Source of the DNA: an archaeon
GTDB lineage: Archaea > Asgardarchaeota > Hermodarchaeia > Hermodarchaeales > Hermodarchaeaceae
Direction of reading: 5' to 3'
Assembly: GCA_016550415.1 (NCBI GenBank)
Contig: JABXGU010000194.1
Coordinates: 1-6,905 of the forward strand
Length of the DNA stretch: 6,905 bases
Numbering within the stretch: position 1 is the stretch's first letter; every line of letters begins with the position of its first letter. Made by a program: the position numbers and the translations under genes. The notes under the pieces are model-generated. The model did not search any database and was not told the DNA's origin. It saw only the letters and a list, made by a program, of their open reading frames with translations. This document shows, one piece after another, positions 1 to 5,960 of the stretch.

Positions 1-362
1 AACTCCTGAAAACCTATATTCACAAATTGGTCAATCAACTCCTTGAATTCAGCAGAAAACGTAGTGAGTGCATAATCCACTCCCTTTTCCTTCGAAATTG
101 CAAGTGCTTTGGAGACCAGCTCCTGCAACAACTCCTTTGGCTGTCCAAAATCTATTATCCTAATCATTGACAATGGAGTCCCAATCGGTGCTAAAAGCTG
201 AACTGGCTCCTTTCCAACTTCGATAATACCAACTGGGGATGAATCAACAACAAAAACCCAGTAAGGCATACCCAACATCTCCGCCCTTTCAACATAATCT
301 GCAATTTCCTTCTTGATAGAGGCCAACTGGGGGTCATCATGTGAAATGATTTTTAGGTTCAA
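1..362 (-). CDS. GNAT-like N-acetyltransferase, 3' part cut by window edge
   Basis: The minus frame is open for 120 codons from a TTG at 362-360 to the window edge, so the C-terminus is missing. I chose TTG because GGTGGT (369-374 on the plus strand as ACCACC) lies six bases upstream; the only ATGs in the frame are about 28 and 31 codons further in. The protein begins NLKIISHDDPQLASIKKE, then has a strand-like stretch (YWVFVVDSSPVGIIEVG), a helix ending in ALAISKEKGVDYALTTF, and FKELIDQFVNIGFQE. This order (short strands, a helix with a K-E-x-G turn, then a phenylalanine-rich 'xxF.xxGFxE' end) is typical of GNAT acetyltransferases, which transfer acetyl from acetyl-CoA to an amine. The acetyl-CoA loop (R/Q-x-x-G-x-G/A) is not obvious, so the family call is moderate and the substrate unknown. 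Confidence 0.6.
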   Translation of the reverse strand, partial: MNLKIISHDDPQLASIKKEIADYVERAEMLGMPYWVFVVDSSPVGIIEVGKEPVQLLAPIGTPLSMIRIIDFGQPKELLQELVSKALAISKEKGVDYALTTFSAEFKELIDQFVNIGFQE

Positions 363-368
363 TATTAT

Positions 369-374
369 ACCACC
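369..374 (-). promoter_or_regulatory. Ribosome binding site supporting a TTG start
   Basis: GGTGGT on the minus strand, six bases before the TTG at 362. It decides the start of the GNAT-like gene, which has no ATG near its N-terminus. Confidence 0.55.
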
Positions 375-495
375 TTTTTTCTACTGAGAACCCTTGACTT
401 TAATCCTCATTTAATAGGATAGATATTCTTTTCTTTTTTTTTGTTGGAATAGAAGAAATGCAAGAAAAGAATGAGGGTAATCTCCTGTTAATCTA

Positions 496-2082
496 TTAAG
501 TCATGGGACGATGTTTTTCCACGATAAGCTGTGGTTTTGAAATCGTCAAGGTGAGCAGCATGGTGAGTTGGTGGACCTGCGAGTAGAGGCTATTGTAACA
601 ATGCATACTGGAGCCAGATGAGTATATAGTGATCCAGAGGACTGATTGGCGAGGTATAGATATGATGATATCATCTGTTTGAACTAGTTCTGGTGGGGTC
701 CAGCTGTTATATTGAGTGATTGACATATTTGATAATTCACGTGTTAGTACATCATAAGTAACCTGAGGTGCACTGACAAGGTTGATACGACAGTTGATGG
801 TGCTAGTCCCACGATTTGATATGAGAATCGTATAATTGTACTGCCCCTCACCCCGAACTGCCAGATATGAGATGGGATATGGAACGAGTAAAAGTGCAGG
901 CAATGGGATTAACGCAGAATCAAGAATTGATTTCCCATATATTGCCGCAAAGGGTTTCAGAGCATGAAAAGTTGGCTTTGGAGTTGTGGGATTACGTGTA
1001 AGCAGACCAAAGTTGGCTTCTTCTCCAAAAAAGCTCCATAAATCAGGATGAACAGGGGCATCCTTAGAAAGAGCAAAACATGCAATATCTAAGCCAGTCT
1101 TTGCACCACCAATTAGCACATCAGTCAGATGTATTGCAGCCTGCATAGTTTCCCATCCGACATCCGATGAAAGGAGTCGTCCATATTCATCGAAGACGCA
1201 TTCACAATCACTGAATCCCTGATTAGTCAATAGCGTTTTGCCAGTTTGTATAGTTTGGACAACTTGGGTTGAATCATCATGATATGCATGCCATGAGAAA
1301 AAGTCTAGAGGAAGATCTTCATCAGTGACTGTTGCTAGGAAATTGGTTGTCCAAAGTTGGAGATTAATGTCAGCAAGTCCAGGTCCCCCTATCTTAAAGG
1401 ATCCTCCAAGCTGTTCGAGACGTTGGGAAACGACTGAGTACAGGTCAAGGAATTCTTGCATTGTCGCATTCCAGAAGGGGAGAAAGTTGGGTTCATTTCC
1501 AATTTCAACGTAGTCGAGTGGGTAAATAACTCCCGGAGGACCCGGCCAACCTTCCGTGTAATGCATGACAATTCGTGCAACCACCTCTGCATATACAGTA
1601 TTATCTATTGGTGGCTTGTTTGGCATTCCCCCTTGGGCAAGAGACCTTGGACAGCCTGTAAATGTCAAAATAGGCTCTGCACCAGTCTGACTGACAACTT
1701 CGAAAAGAAGGTCAAGATATGTCCAATTATAGAAGTTGGGGTTTTGCGCATCAGCCATGGTTGACCCACTAAAAATTGTATGATGCCATCCCCATCCGAG
1801 AGAGTCAGCAAGCTGTGTTCCAAATTGACACCAAACACGTAGACGCTGCAAACCCAGAGTCTGAAACAGGTCATAGGCCGCCTGATCTCCATAAAGTTCT
1901 GTTACATCAGGTCCATAATCATTAACTCCCACAAGTTGTTTAACCGAACCAATTTCATCTGTTGTTTGCACCTGGAGCTCCAATTGGGGACCAAGAAAAC
2001 CGAAATAGCTTAGCACAAACCAGCTGCTGAAGATTAAGAAAATAAGCACAATAGCAATAGCGAACGCTTTCATTTTTCGCAT
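496..2082 (-). CDS. Membrane-anchored GH39-like glycoside hydrolase (clan GH-A)
   Basis: This is a 528-residue protein predicted to cleave glycosidic bonds outside the cell. Residues 5-30 form one hydrophobic segment after MRKMK, a signal anchor that places the rest outside. A TIM-barrel domain follows (about 45-385). The proposed acid/base is Glu197 in EIGNEPNF. FFSWHAYHD (His265) matches the conserved barrel motif of GH39 and relatives. Glu299 in VFDEYG is the likely nucleophile. A beta-rich domain (about 390-490) fits the accessory sandwich of GH39/GH51-type enzymes. The last 40 residues are a Ser/Leu-rich tail I cannot assign. The ATG at 2082 is preferred: AAGGA sits seven bases upstream, whereas the TTG at 2088 almost touches it. 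The spacing to the small membrane protein upstream is 93 bases, so it may have its own promoter. Exact family (GH39, GH5 or GH30) and sugar are uncertain; the retaining clan A fold is well supported. Confidence 0.88.
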   Translation of the reverse strand: MRKMKAFAIAIVLIFLIFSSWFVLSYFGFLGPQLELQVQTTDEIGSVKQLVGVNDYGPDVTELYGDQAAYDLFQTLGLQRLRVWCQFGTQLADSLGWGWHHTIFSGSTMADAQNPNFYNWTYLDLLFEVVSQTGAEPILTFTGCPRSLAQGGMPNKPPIDNTVYAEVVARIVMHYTEGWPGPPGVIYPLDYVEIGNEPNFLPFWNATMQEFLDLYSVVSQRLEQLGGSFKIGGPGLADINLQLWTTNFLATVTDEDLPLDFFSWHAYHDDSTQVVQTIQTGKTLLTNQGFSDCECVFDEYGRLLSSDVGWETMQAAIHLTDVLIGGAKTGLDIACFALSKDAPVHPDLWSFFGEEANFGLLTRNPTTPKPTFHALKPFAAIYGKSILDSALIPLPALLLVPYPISYLAVRGEGQYNYTILISNRGTSTINCRINLVSAPQVTYDVLTRELSNMSITQYNSWTPPELVQTDDIIISIPRQSVLWITIYSSGSSMHCYNSLYSQVHQLTMLLTLTISKPQLIVEKHRPMT

Positions 2083-2175
2083 TAGCAAATCCTTCCATCT
2101 GAATTCTTTGAACAGCCTTTCTATTTAGATTAACCTACCTAGAATATAGTAGATTCTTTATCGCATTCAAAGACT

Positions 2176-2420
2176 TCATGAAATAGCAGCAGTCATCAGG
2201 ACTATGGCGAAGGTTGCAGCACATCCAAATTCGAAAATCCGGTAAGCCCATGGTCCAAGAACTACACCATAGAGAATGATTACAAAAAAAGTTGGATATG
2301 TAGGATAGGATGATGCCTAGATGGTCAAAAAATAAGTCGTGTTCCAGGGTGTAAAATAAACCAGATAATAGGATTAAGAAAATGAGAGGTAATAGCAATT
2401 GGTGTTTAAAAACCTCTCAT
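2176..2420 (-). pseudogene. Small membrane protein, frame broken at two T-runs
   Basis: No single frame gives a convincing product, but a composite does. ATG at 2420-2418 has AGGTGA four bases upstream. It reads MRGF then meets TAA inside GGTTTTTAAA. Dropping one T there opens a hydrophobic frame (HQLLLPLIFLILLSG, then DHLGIILSYISNFF). At AACTTTTTTTGTA, dropping one more T continues it as VIILYGVVLGPWAYRIF, then EFGCAATFAIVLMTAAIS, and TGA at 2178-2176. The restored protein is 80 residues with about three membrane helices (8-24, 33-54, 65-79). The uncorrected second half is a Cys/Trp-rich sequence that looks like a wrong frame. It starts 13 bases after the methyltransferase stop, so the two are probably co-transcribed. 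I do not recognise the family. Either the sequence has two homopolymer insertions, or the gene is decayed, or it uses +1 frameshifting. Confidence 0.6.
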
Positions 2421-2424
2421 AACT

Positions 2425-2430
2425 TCACCT
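2425..2430 (-). promoter_or_regulatory. Ribosome binding site for the small membrane protein
   Basis: AGGTGA on the minus strand, four bases before the ATG at 2420 and just past the methyltransferase stop codon. It marks the ATG as a real start, although that frame meets TAA after four codons. Confidence 0.55.
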
Positions 2431-2433
2431 TTA

Positions 2434-3195
2434 CTAATGCCTTGCTACCAGTATGAGATTTCGATGATATTCCGAATCGAAAGGGTTTTGTTTAAAATCA
2501 GAATAAAAATCCCATTTAGAATAACCCACGGTTCGAAATAGATTATCCAAAATACTTCCATCCAATTGCAAGCATTGTTGAGTTGTAATTTTAGTCACCC
2601 ATCCCCCTGGCTGCTTTATAAAAGCAGACAGGACTAGGCTGACTGTTTCAGTATTAATCACTGGGACGAAGAATCGGGAAAAGATGACTTTTTCCCCTGA
2701 TGCTAAGCATCCTTCTCTTAAAACAAAGAATCGAAATCCTGTTTTACGAATCTCAGTGAAATTAAGTATCTGAGACACAAGCACGCCCTCTTCCCTTAAC
2801 AAAGAATGAATCGAACTGATTGTTCGATGGAGCACTTCATACTGTGGTAAGAGAGCAAGTGAATTTCCCAAGCATAGAATCAGATCAAAGGGACCCTCCA
2901 CGACCTTTTCGGCGTCCGCCATATCAGATACTAGAAATTCTGCAGAGACATCTGTTTCCCTAGAATGCTTTACTGCTGTTTCAATCATTTCAATGCTAGT
3001 ATCTAATCCTATAACAGAGAATCCTTTCTTTGCCAATGCAATTGCGTGTCGTCCACTGCCACACCCTAAATCTAAAATTCGCCCCTTCTTCTTTTTCTCC
3101 AATACTTTCATAAGAAATGGAAGTTCGCGGGCTAAGCGGGAATCCCAATCTATTGAAGCATCATAAATTAGCGCTAGTTCTTCAAATGAACTCAT
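2434..3195 (-). CDS. Class I SAM-dependent methyltransferase
   Basis: A 253-residue soluble enzyme with a Rossmann-like methyltransferase fold, which transfers methyl from S-adenosylmethionine to an unknown acceptor. Motif I is ILDLGCGSGRHAIAL (40-54), the glycine-rich SAM loop. Asp65 in VIGLD is the usual acidic residue for the ribose hydroxyls. FLVSDMAD (87-94) is motif III, near the adenine. FDLILCLGNSLALLP (103-117) is motif IV; this form with C-L-G-N-S resembles small-molecule methyltransferases related to glycine/sarcosine N-methyltransferases. The C-terminal half (150-250) forms the substrate lid with a final beta pair ending NLILVARH. Length is normal and the frame intact. The ATG at 3195 has only a weak GTGGA upstream. 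It is followed after 13 bases by the small membrane protein gene. The acceptor cannot be deduced. Confidence 0.94.
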   Translation of the reverse strand: MSSFEELALIYDASIDWDSRLARELPFLMKVLEKKKKGRILDLGCGSGRHAIALAKKGFSVIGLDTSIEMIETAVKHSRETDVSAEFLVSDMADAEKVVEGPFDLILCLGNSLALLPQYEVLHRTISSIHSLLREEGVLVSQILNFTEIRKTGFRFFVLREGCLASGEKVIFSRFFVPVINTETVSLVLSAFIKQPGGWVTKITTQQCLQLDGSILDNLFRTVGYSKWDFYSDFKQNPFDSEYHRNLILVARH

Positions 3196-3551
3196 TCAAA
3201 TCCACAACTCATTACCAATATTGTAACTAGCTGACGCAAAGAAGCATCTTCAAGCAGGACGATTTTTTACCTTCTTAAATCTTCATCTCGCTCCCTTTCC
3301 GCATTCTAAAAGAACACTATATAAAGAAGCATTTGTGAACCATAGAATCCCAGTGTTAGCCAAGATGGAACCAAGGGCAGTTTTTTCGAACATTTGCCAG
3401 CAGATTGAACACTAGCTGTGCGACCTAAATCCATTAATGAGCTGTTTAGGACCTGAAGATTAGGCTGCTAGGAATTTTGTACTAATTCCTTGCCTGAAGT
3501 TTGACCCTAAGGCATCGTGCATTCATTAGTATGCATTTGCTGATGAATGAA
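3196..3551. other. Gene-free interval upstream of the methyltransferase
   Basis: About 356 bases between the methyltransferase start and the iron permease stop, both on the minus strand. It holds a strong TATA element near 3318-3325 and no frame I would call a gene. A minus-strand frame of 42 codons (3306-3434) ends in a hydrophobic stretch but has no ribosome binding site. A plus-strand frame from ATG 3365 is interrupted three times by TAG. No tRNA or rRNA shape was seen. Confidence 0.6.
3318..3325 (-). promoter_or_regulatory. TATA element, candidate methyltransferase promoter
   Basis: TTTATATA on the minus strand (TATATAAA on plus). On the minus strand a start site would fall about 25 bases on, near 3293, giving the methyltransferase a leader of roughly 100 bases. 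The element is close to symmetric, so it could equally start a plus-strand transcript near 3345-3350 into the gene-free interval. Confidence 0.4.
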
Positions 3552-4394
3552 TTAGGCATTGATATCAATGCTATTTTCTGTATGCGCTAGCTGTTGGGTT
3601 GATGGCTTGAACTGATAATGTCTGGCAAAATAAGCTAACATCGTAACTAAAGCAATAAGATATGCTGTTACCTCCAAAAGTGAAGGATTACCATTATAGC
3701 CGACAAGTCCTTTCAAGACCATTCCCATGGGGCTATCCTCTGGTAACAGGAAGTTGATATCCCACACATGTTCAATTAGAACCGGAAATACTCCTGCCTC
3801 CTGCAACTCGTGTATACCGTATGCAATCATCCCTGCGGCAAAAATGATTAGAAAAATACTGGTTATTTTAAAGAAGGCTCTTAGACTAAACCGCTTTGTT
3901 CCAACAAAATAAATGTAAGCAATTCCAATAGCAACTGCGAAGCCTAAAAGGGCACCAATCAAAGTAGTGCCTTCGCTAGTAGGAAGGGTTGAAAGAAACA
4001 GAACAGTTTCAACTCCTTCACGAAGTACTGCAACAAAGACAATGAGGAAAATTCCAAGCGTAGCAGCCATTGTTTTAGCTGCCTTATTTTCGAGTTCCTC
4101 TTGAAGAGTAGGTCCTTTTCTGTCCATCCAGACAATCATCGAAACCAAAAGTCCTGCGGCAATCAAAGTAGTAACACCCTCGAAAATTTGAGAACCAGAT
4201 CCACTAAATCCTCCGCTAATCCATTGAAAACCAATTGCGAATGCTACACTCACGATAATAGCTGATCCAACCCCAGCAAAAACTTGCCAATAACGCTTGG
4301 AACCACTAGTTCTCCTGAGAAAGGCAAAGACTATACCTACAATCAACGCAGCTTCAAGCCCTTCGCGAAGAGCAATAATAAATCCTGCAATCAC
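3552..4394 (-). CDS. FTR1-family iron permease (EfeU/Ftr1-like)
   Basis: A 280-residue polytopic membrane protein predicted to carry iron across the cytoplasmic membrane. Both hallmark iron-binding motifs are present: REGLE at residues 10-14 and REGVE at 125-129, each inside a membrane helix, reflecting the internal duplication of FTR1. HELQEAG (195-201) and an acidic-headed helix beginning EGVTTLIAAGLL (72-83) also match the family. About seven membrane helices are visible. I prefer the GTG at 4394: it gives MIAGFIIALREGLEA, putting REGLE at the same distance from the start as in E. coli EfeU (MFVPFLIMLREGLEA, from memory). An in-frame TTG at 4403 would add three residues but touches the AAAGGA ribosome binding site. 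No multicopper oxidase, EfeO or EfeB partner is in view. It is divergent from the GDT1 gene, with a likely metal-repressor site between them. Confidence 0.96.
   Translation of the reverse strand: MIAGFIIALREGLEAALIVGIVFAFLRRTSGSKRYWQVFAGVGSAIIVSVAFAIGFQWISGGFSGSGSQIFEGVTTLIAAGLLVSMIVWMDRKGPTLQEELENKAAKTMAATLGIFLIVFVAVLREGVETVLFLSTLPTSEGTTLIGALLGFAVAIGIAYIYFVGTKRFSLRAFFKITSIFLIIFAAGMIAYGIHELQEAGVFPVLIEHVWDINFLLPEDSPMGMVLKGLVGYNGNPSLLEVTAYLIALVTMLAYFARHYQFKPSTQQLAHTENSIDINA
3556..3571. repeat. Perfect 16-base palindrome at the end of the iron permease gene
   Basis: GCATTGATATCAATGC is a perfect inverted repeat overlapping the last codons (S-I-D-I-N-A) and adjoining the stop. No T-run follows on the minus strand, so a terminator role is not supported; it may be chance in coding sequence. 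Confidence 0.5.
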
Positions 4395-4449
4395 ATTTTC
4401 CAAGTCCTTTCTAACTGTGAATTGTTTTTACAATCTAGTTCGGGGAGAA

Positions 4450-4474
4450 TTAGGTTTGCCTAAATAATAAACCT
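4450..4474. promoter_or_regulatory. DtxR/IdeR-like metal operator over the FTR1 promoter
   Basis: TTAGGTTTGCCTAA (4450-4463) is an inverted repeat with arms TTAGG/CCTAA. It matches 14 of 19 positions of the IdeR/DtxR iron-box consensus TTAGGTTAGSCTAACCTAA as I remember it. A second arm AAACCT (4469-4474) pairs with AGGTTT (4452-4457). On the minus strand TTTATTATTT (about 4462-4471) is a plausible TATA-like element for the iron permease, so the operator sits on and just downstream of it, where bound repressor would block initiation. The site also lies upstream of the divergent GDT1 gene. DtxR-family repressors bind DNA when loaded with Fe(II) or Mn(II). No regulator gene is in the window. Confidence 0.5.
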
Positions 4475-4557
4475 GTTGATATTACTAAACAACAAAAAAT
4501 TTCTAAACCATATACCTCCCATACTCTTCCAATCATCCCAACGAGAATAATCTGAAT

Positions 4558-5061
4558 TTGGGATATGCCTCATTGACAACATTATTCCTCACAATATTCC
4601 TAATGATCCTTCTCGCTGAACTAGCGGATAAAACCCAGCTTGTTACCTTTGCCCTCGTCGCTGAAACAGGAAAACCTACTCAAGTATACCTCGGTGTATT
4701 GGGAGGATTATTCACAGTTACCATAATTGGGGTCCTAGCCGGCTCTCTCATTACTCTTCTAATTCCTATCTTAATTATTCAATTGGTGGCAGGAACAGCA
4801 TTCATAATACTTGGTCTCATTACCATCTTCAAAGCCAGACACGCCCAGAAAAGCGAAGAAACCATAAGTTCCATTGGTAAACGTGTATGGGCACGAGCCT
4901 TCCTCCTGCTTTTCCTAGCTGAATTGGGTGACAAAACCCAGTTAATCGTAATACTAGAATCTGCAATAACAGGACAACTTTTAATTGTCTTTGCAACAGC
5001 CTTTCTCGCTCTAGCTCTTGTGAATGGCATCGGTGTAATAATAGGGGATTGTGCTCGATAA
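4558..5061 (+). CDS. GDT1/UPF0016 family cation transporter, cut short by an in-frame TAA
   Basis: A membrane transporter of the GDT1/TMEM165/MneA family, whose members move Mn(II) or Ca(II), usually out of the cytoplasm. The family has two repeats of three helices, each opening with an E-x-G-D-K/R-T/S motif. Here these are AELADKTQ (residues 20-27, Ala in place of the usual Gly) and AELGDKTQ (121-128). Helices run near 5-20, 42-66, 70-92, 112-131 and 140-163. The frame ends at TAA 5059-5061 after IIGDCAR, 167 residues, before the sixth helix. The same frame then continues with that helix, so the product as read is truncated. The start is TTG at 4558, the first start after an in-frame TAA; TTG at 4573 is an alternative with GGGA nine bases upstream. 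It is divergent from the iron permease and shares its regulatory region. Family call secure, metal inferred. Confidence 0.93.
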   Translation: MGYASLTTLFLTIFLMILLAELADKTQLVTFALVAETGKPTQVYLGVLGGLFTVTIIGVLAGSLITLLIPILIIQLVAGTAFIILGLITIFKARHAQKSEETISSIGKRVWARAFLLLFLAELGDKTQLIVILESAITGQLLIVFATAFLALALVNGIGVIIGDCAR

Positions 5062-5286
5062 TATCTGGGGACAACAGCAATCGTCAATATTGCAGGAATA
5101 GCCTTCATATTGGCAGGTTCATTAGTGCTAATCGGAATTTTACTTTCCCAATTTTTAGAAATATTTGTATCCTATTTTTTTAGACGATTAAACGATATAG
5201 AAAATGGGCGGTCACGACTACGCCCATGCTCTGCCAAGGATGCAGAAGCCCAACCGCTTACCTGGCATCCATCAAACTGGCAGTAG
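5062..5286 (+). pseudogene. Continuation of the GDT1 frame after the TAA, with its last membrane helix
   Basis: Without any shift of frame, the 74 codons after the TAA at 5059 read YLGTTAIVNIAGIAFILAGS, then LVLIGILLSQFLEIFVSYFF, then a polar tail to TAG at 5284-5286. The first part is the expected sixth helix of the transporter (family members end with a Gly-rich helix resembling 'xxxIRxxAGxxFxxxGxxxL'). A sense codon at 5059 would give a protein of about 241 residues, near the usual size. TAA differs by one base from AAA or CAA, so a single substitution or base-call error explains it. The last 27 residues (from about NGRSRLRPCS) do not look family-like. Confidence 0.7.
5204..5227. repeat. 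GC-rich inverted repeat near the end of the GDT1 frame
   Basis: ATGGGCG (5204-5210) and CGCCCAT (5221-5227) are exact 7-base complements around a 10-base loop. The repeat marks the point where local GC content rises and the GDT1 frame loses family character. No T-run follows on the plus strand, so it is not a typical archaeal terminator. Confidence 0.45.
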
Positions 5287-5578
5287 CTTCCAATGGAGAC
5301 GGAAGGAAACAGCGAAACTCATGGAAGGGTTCACATCAGATTTACCAATCCATCATGGACCAGCCGTGACCAGTGGAATAGATACCTATCTTATGCAGAG
5401 CACACAAAGTGGGCTCTAGGTACTATTGGGTATAGCATTACCCCCTTATTATCGTATTCCCTAAATCTAGTACCTCCTAGTCTGATATTCAAGCTTCATG
5501 CAACTACAAAAAATTATGGAAAAAATTAGTTTTCTCTCTGAATTAAAAAAGAACGTGAATCCCTTAATTTGGATATTT
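5287..5578. other. Convergent interval with no confident gene
   Basis: Between the GDT1 tail and the stop of the 80-residue minus-strand gene. It is locally more GC-rich up to about 5430, and all three plus frames are open for part of it. The longest is ATG 5293 to TAG 5529 (78 codons, in the same frame as GDT1), without a ribosome binding site. Around 5429-5444, GGGTA/TACCC can pair across six bases. The right end holds the T-runs that may terminate the minus-strand gene. Confidence 0.45.
5508..5550 (-). terminator. Candidate multi T-run terminator of the 80-residue gene
   Basis: On the minus strand, downstream of the stop at 5579, three runs of six T occur at 5550-5545, 5525-5520 and 5513-5508. 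Archaeal transcription typically ends at T-runs on the coding strand, with or without a hairpin. The first begins 28 bases past the stop codon. Confidence 0.55.
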
Positions 5579-5821
5579 TTACGCCCATCCCATTTCGTGG
5601 GGTAAAGTATCCTTTTTTCCGCCCACCAGCATCCAAGCCTTCTCCAGCTGCTGTGTTTCTGCAACTGTCAATGGCTCGCCTTTTGATGCCCGTTCAAAAA
5701 TTTTCTGCGCTTCTTCCAGTAACATTATTTCTTCGACTAGTTCCTGTTCCCTACAGAACTCTAAAACTGAACCAACAAGCACTTGGCGAAGCTCTCTCAG
5801 TCTATTCTGTAATCGCCACAT
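5579..5821 (-). CDS. Small helical protein of unknown function (80 aa)
   Basis: I do not recognise this protein. ATG at 5821 is preceded by GGTGA (5829-5833) seven bases away, and T-runs follow the stop, so the unit has a proper start and end. The sequence is strongly helical and charged: LQNRLRELRQVLVGSVLEF, then CREQELVEEIMLLEEAQKIF, then a break at SKGEPLT and a helix VAETQQLEKAWMLV, ending KKDTLPHEMGWA. Spacing of Leu/Val/Ile suggests an amphipathic helical bundle or short coiled coil. There is one cysteine, no membrane segment and no signal peptide. The opposite-strand frame over the same bases is Pro/Ser-rich and looks like a shadow. It is convergent with the GDT1 gene and has an AT-rich TATA-like element and an inverted repeat upstream. 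A small regulator or partner protein is possible but only a guess. Confidence 0.7.
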   Translation of the reverse strand: MWRLQNRLRELRQVLVGSVLEFCREQELVEEIMLLEEAQKIFERASKGEPLTVAETQQLEKAWMLVGGKKDTLPHEMGWA

Positions 5822-5828
5822 CGTCAGC

Positions 5829-5833
5829 TCACC
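5829..5833 (-). promoter_or_regulatory. Ribosome binding site for the 80-residue gene
   Basis: GGTGA on the minus strand, seven bases before the ATG at 5821. It is the same core as at the small membrane protein gene and is the main reason to accept this short ORF. Confidence 0.6.
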
Positions 5834-5886
5834 GCGATTCTGAACCTATCAGGCCCTTATGAGTCGTCTCCCGTCTCTTCAACAGC

Positions 5887-5936
5887 TTAGGTGAAAAATG
5901 TTACGCAAGATGCCAATCCCACAATTATTCACCTAA
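5887..5936. repeat. Nine-base inverted repeat upstream of the 80-residue gene
   Basis: TTAGGTGAA (5887-5895) and TTCACCTAA (5928-5936) are exact complements separated by 32 bases. They lie between the AT-rich promoter-like element and the ATG at 5821. They could be two operator half-sites or, if transcription starts far enough upstream, the stem of a leader hairpin. The TTAGG/CCTAA ends repeat those of the operator near 4450. Confidence 0.55.
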
Positions 5937-5939
5937 TTG

Positions 5940-5960
5940 TATAAATAAATAATATATAAT
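5940..5960 (-). promoter_or_regulatory. AT-only TATA-like region, candidate promoter of the 80-residue gene
   Basis: Twenty-one bases of only A and T containing TATATATT on the minus strand. A minus-strand start about 25 bases on (near 5918-5925) would give a leader of about 100 bases overlapping the inverted repeat. Direction is uncertain because the tract is AT-rich on both strands. Confidence 0.35.

Noticed and set aside
1325..1764. Plus-strand ORFs inside the glycoside hydrolase gene
   Set aside because: They lie opposite the catalytic core of a well-supported enzyme and have no starts or motifs.
2135..2398. Uncorrected 87-codon minus-strand ORF
   Set aside because: Only its first half is membrane-like; the second half is Cys/Trp-rich and is the shadow of a better hydrophobic frame one base away. 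Its TTG start also lacks a ribosome binding site, whereas ATG 2420 has one.
3306..3434. Minus-strand 42-codon ORF ending in a hydrophobic stretch (WLTLGFYGSQMLLYIVFF)
   Set aside because: No ribosome binding site, no known family, and its end overlaps the TATA element.
3365..3529. Plus-strand frame of 54 codons broken only by TAG (3413, 3461, 3527), as in pyrrolysine readthrough
   Set aside because: No ribosome binding site, no recognisable protein and no pyrrolysine genes in view; three TAGs in so short a frame are easily chance.
3521..3552. ATTCATT/AATGAAT inverted repeat after the iron permease stop as a terminator
   Set aside because: The stem is AT-rich and weak, the loop is 18 bases, and no T-run follows on the minus strand.
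4779..5108. Minus-strand ORFs opposite the GDT1 gene
   Set aside because: Basic, low-complexity shadows of a clear membrane transporter on the plus strand.
5569..5862. Plus-strand 97-codon ORF opposite the 80-residue gene
   Set aside because: Pro/Ser/Leu-rich shadow without a ribosome binding site; the minus-strand frame has a proper start and T-run ends.
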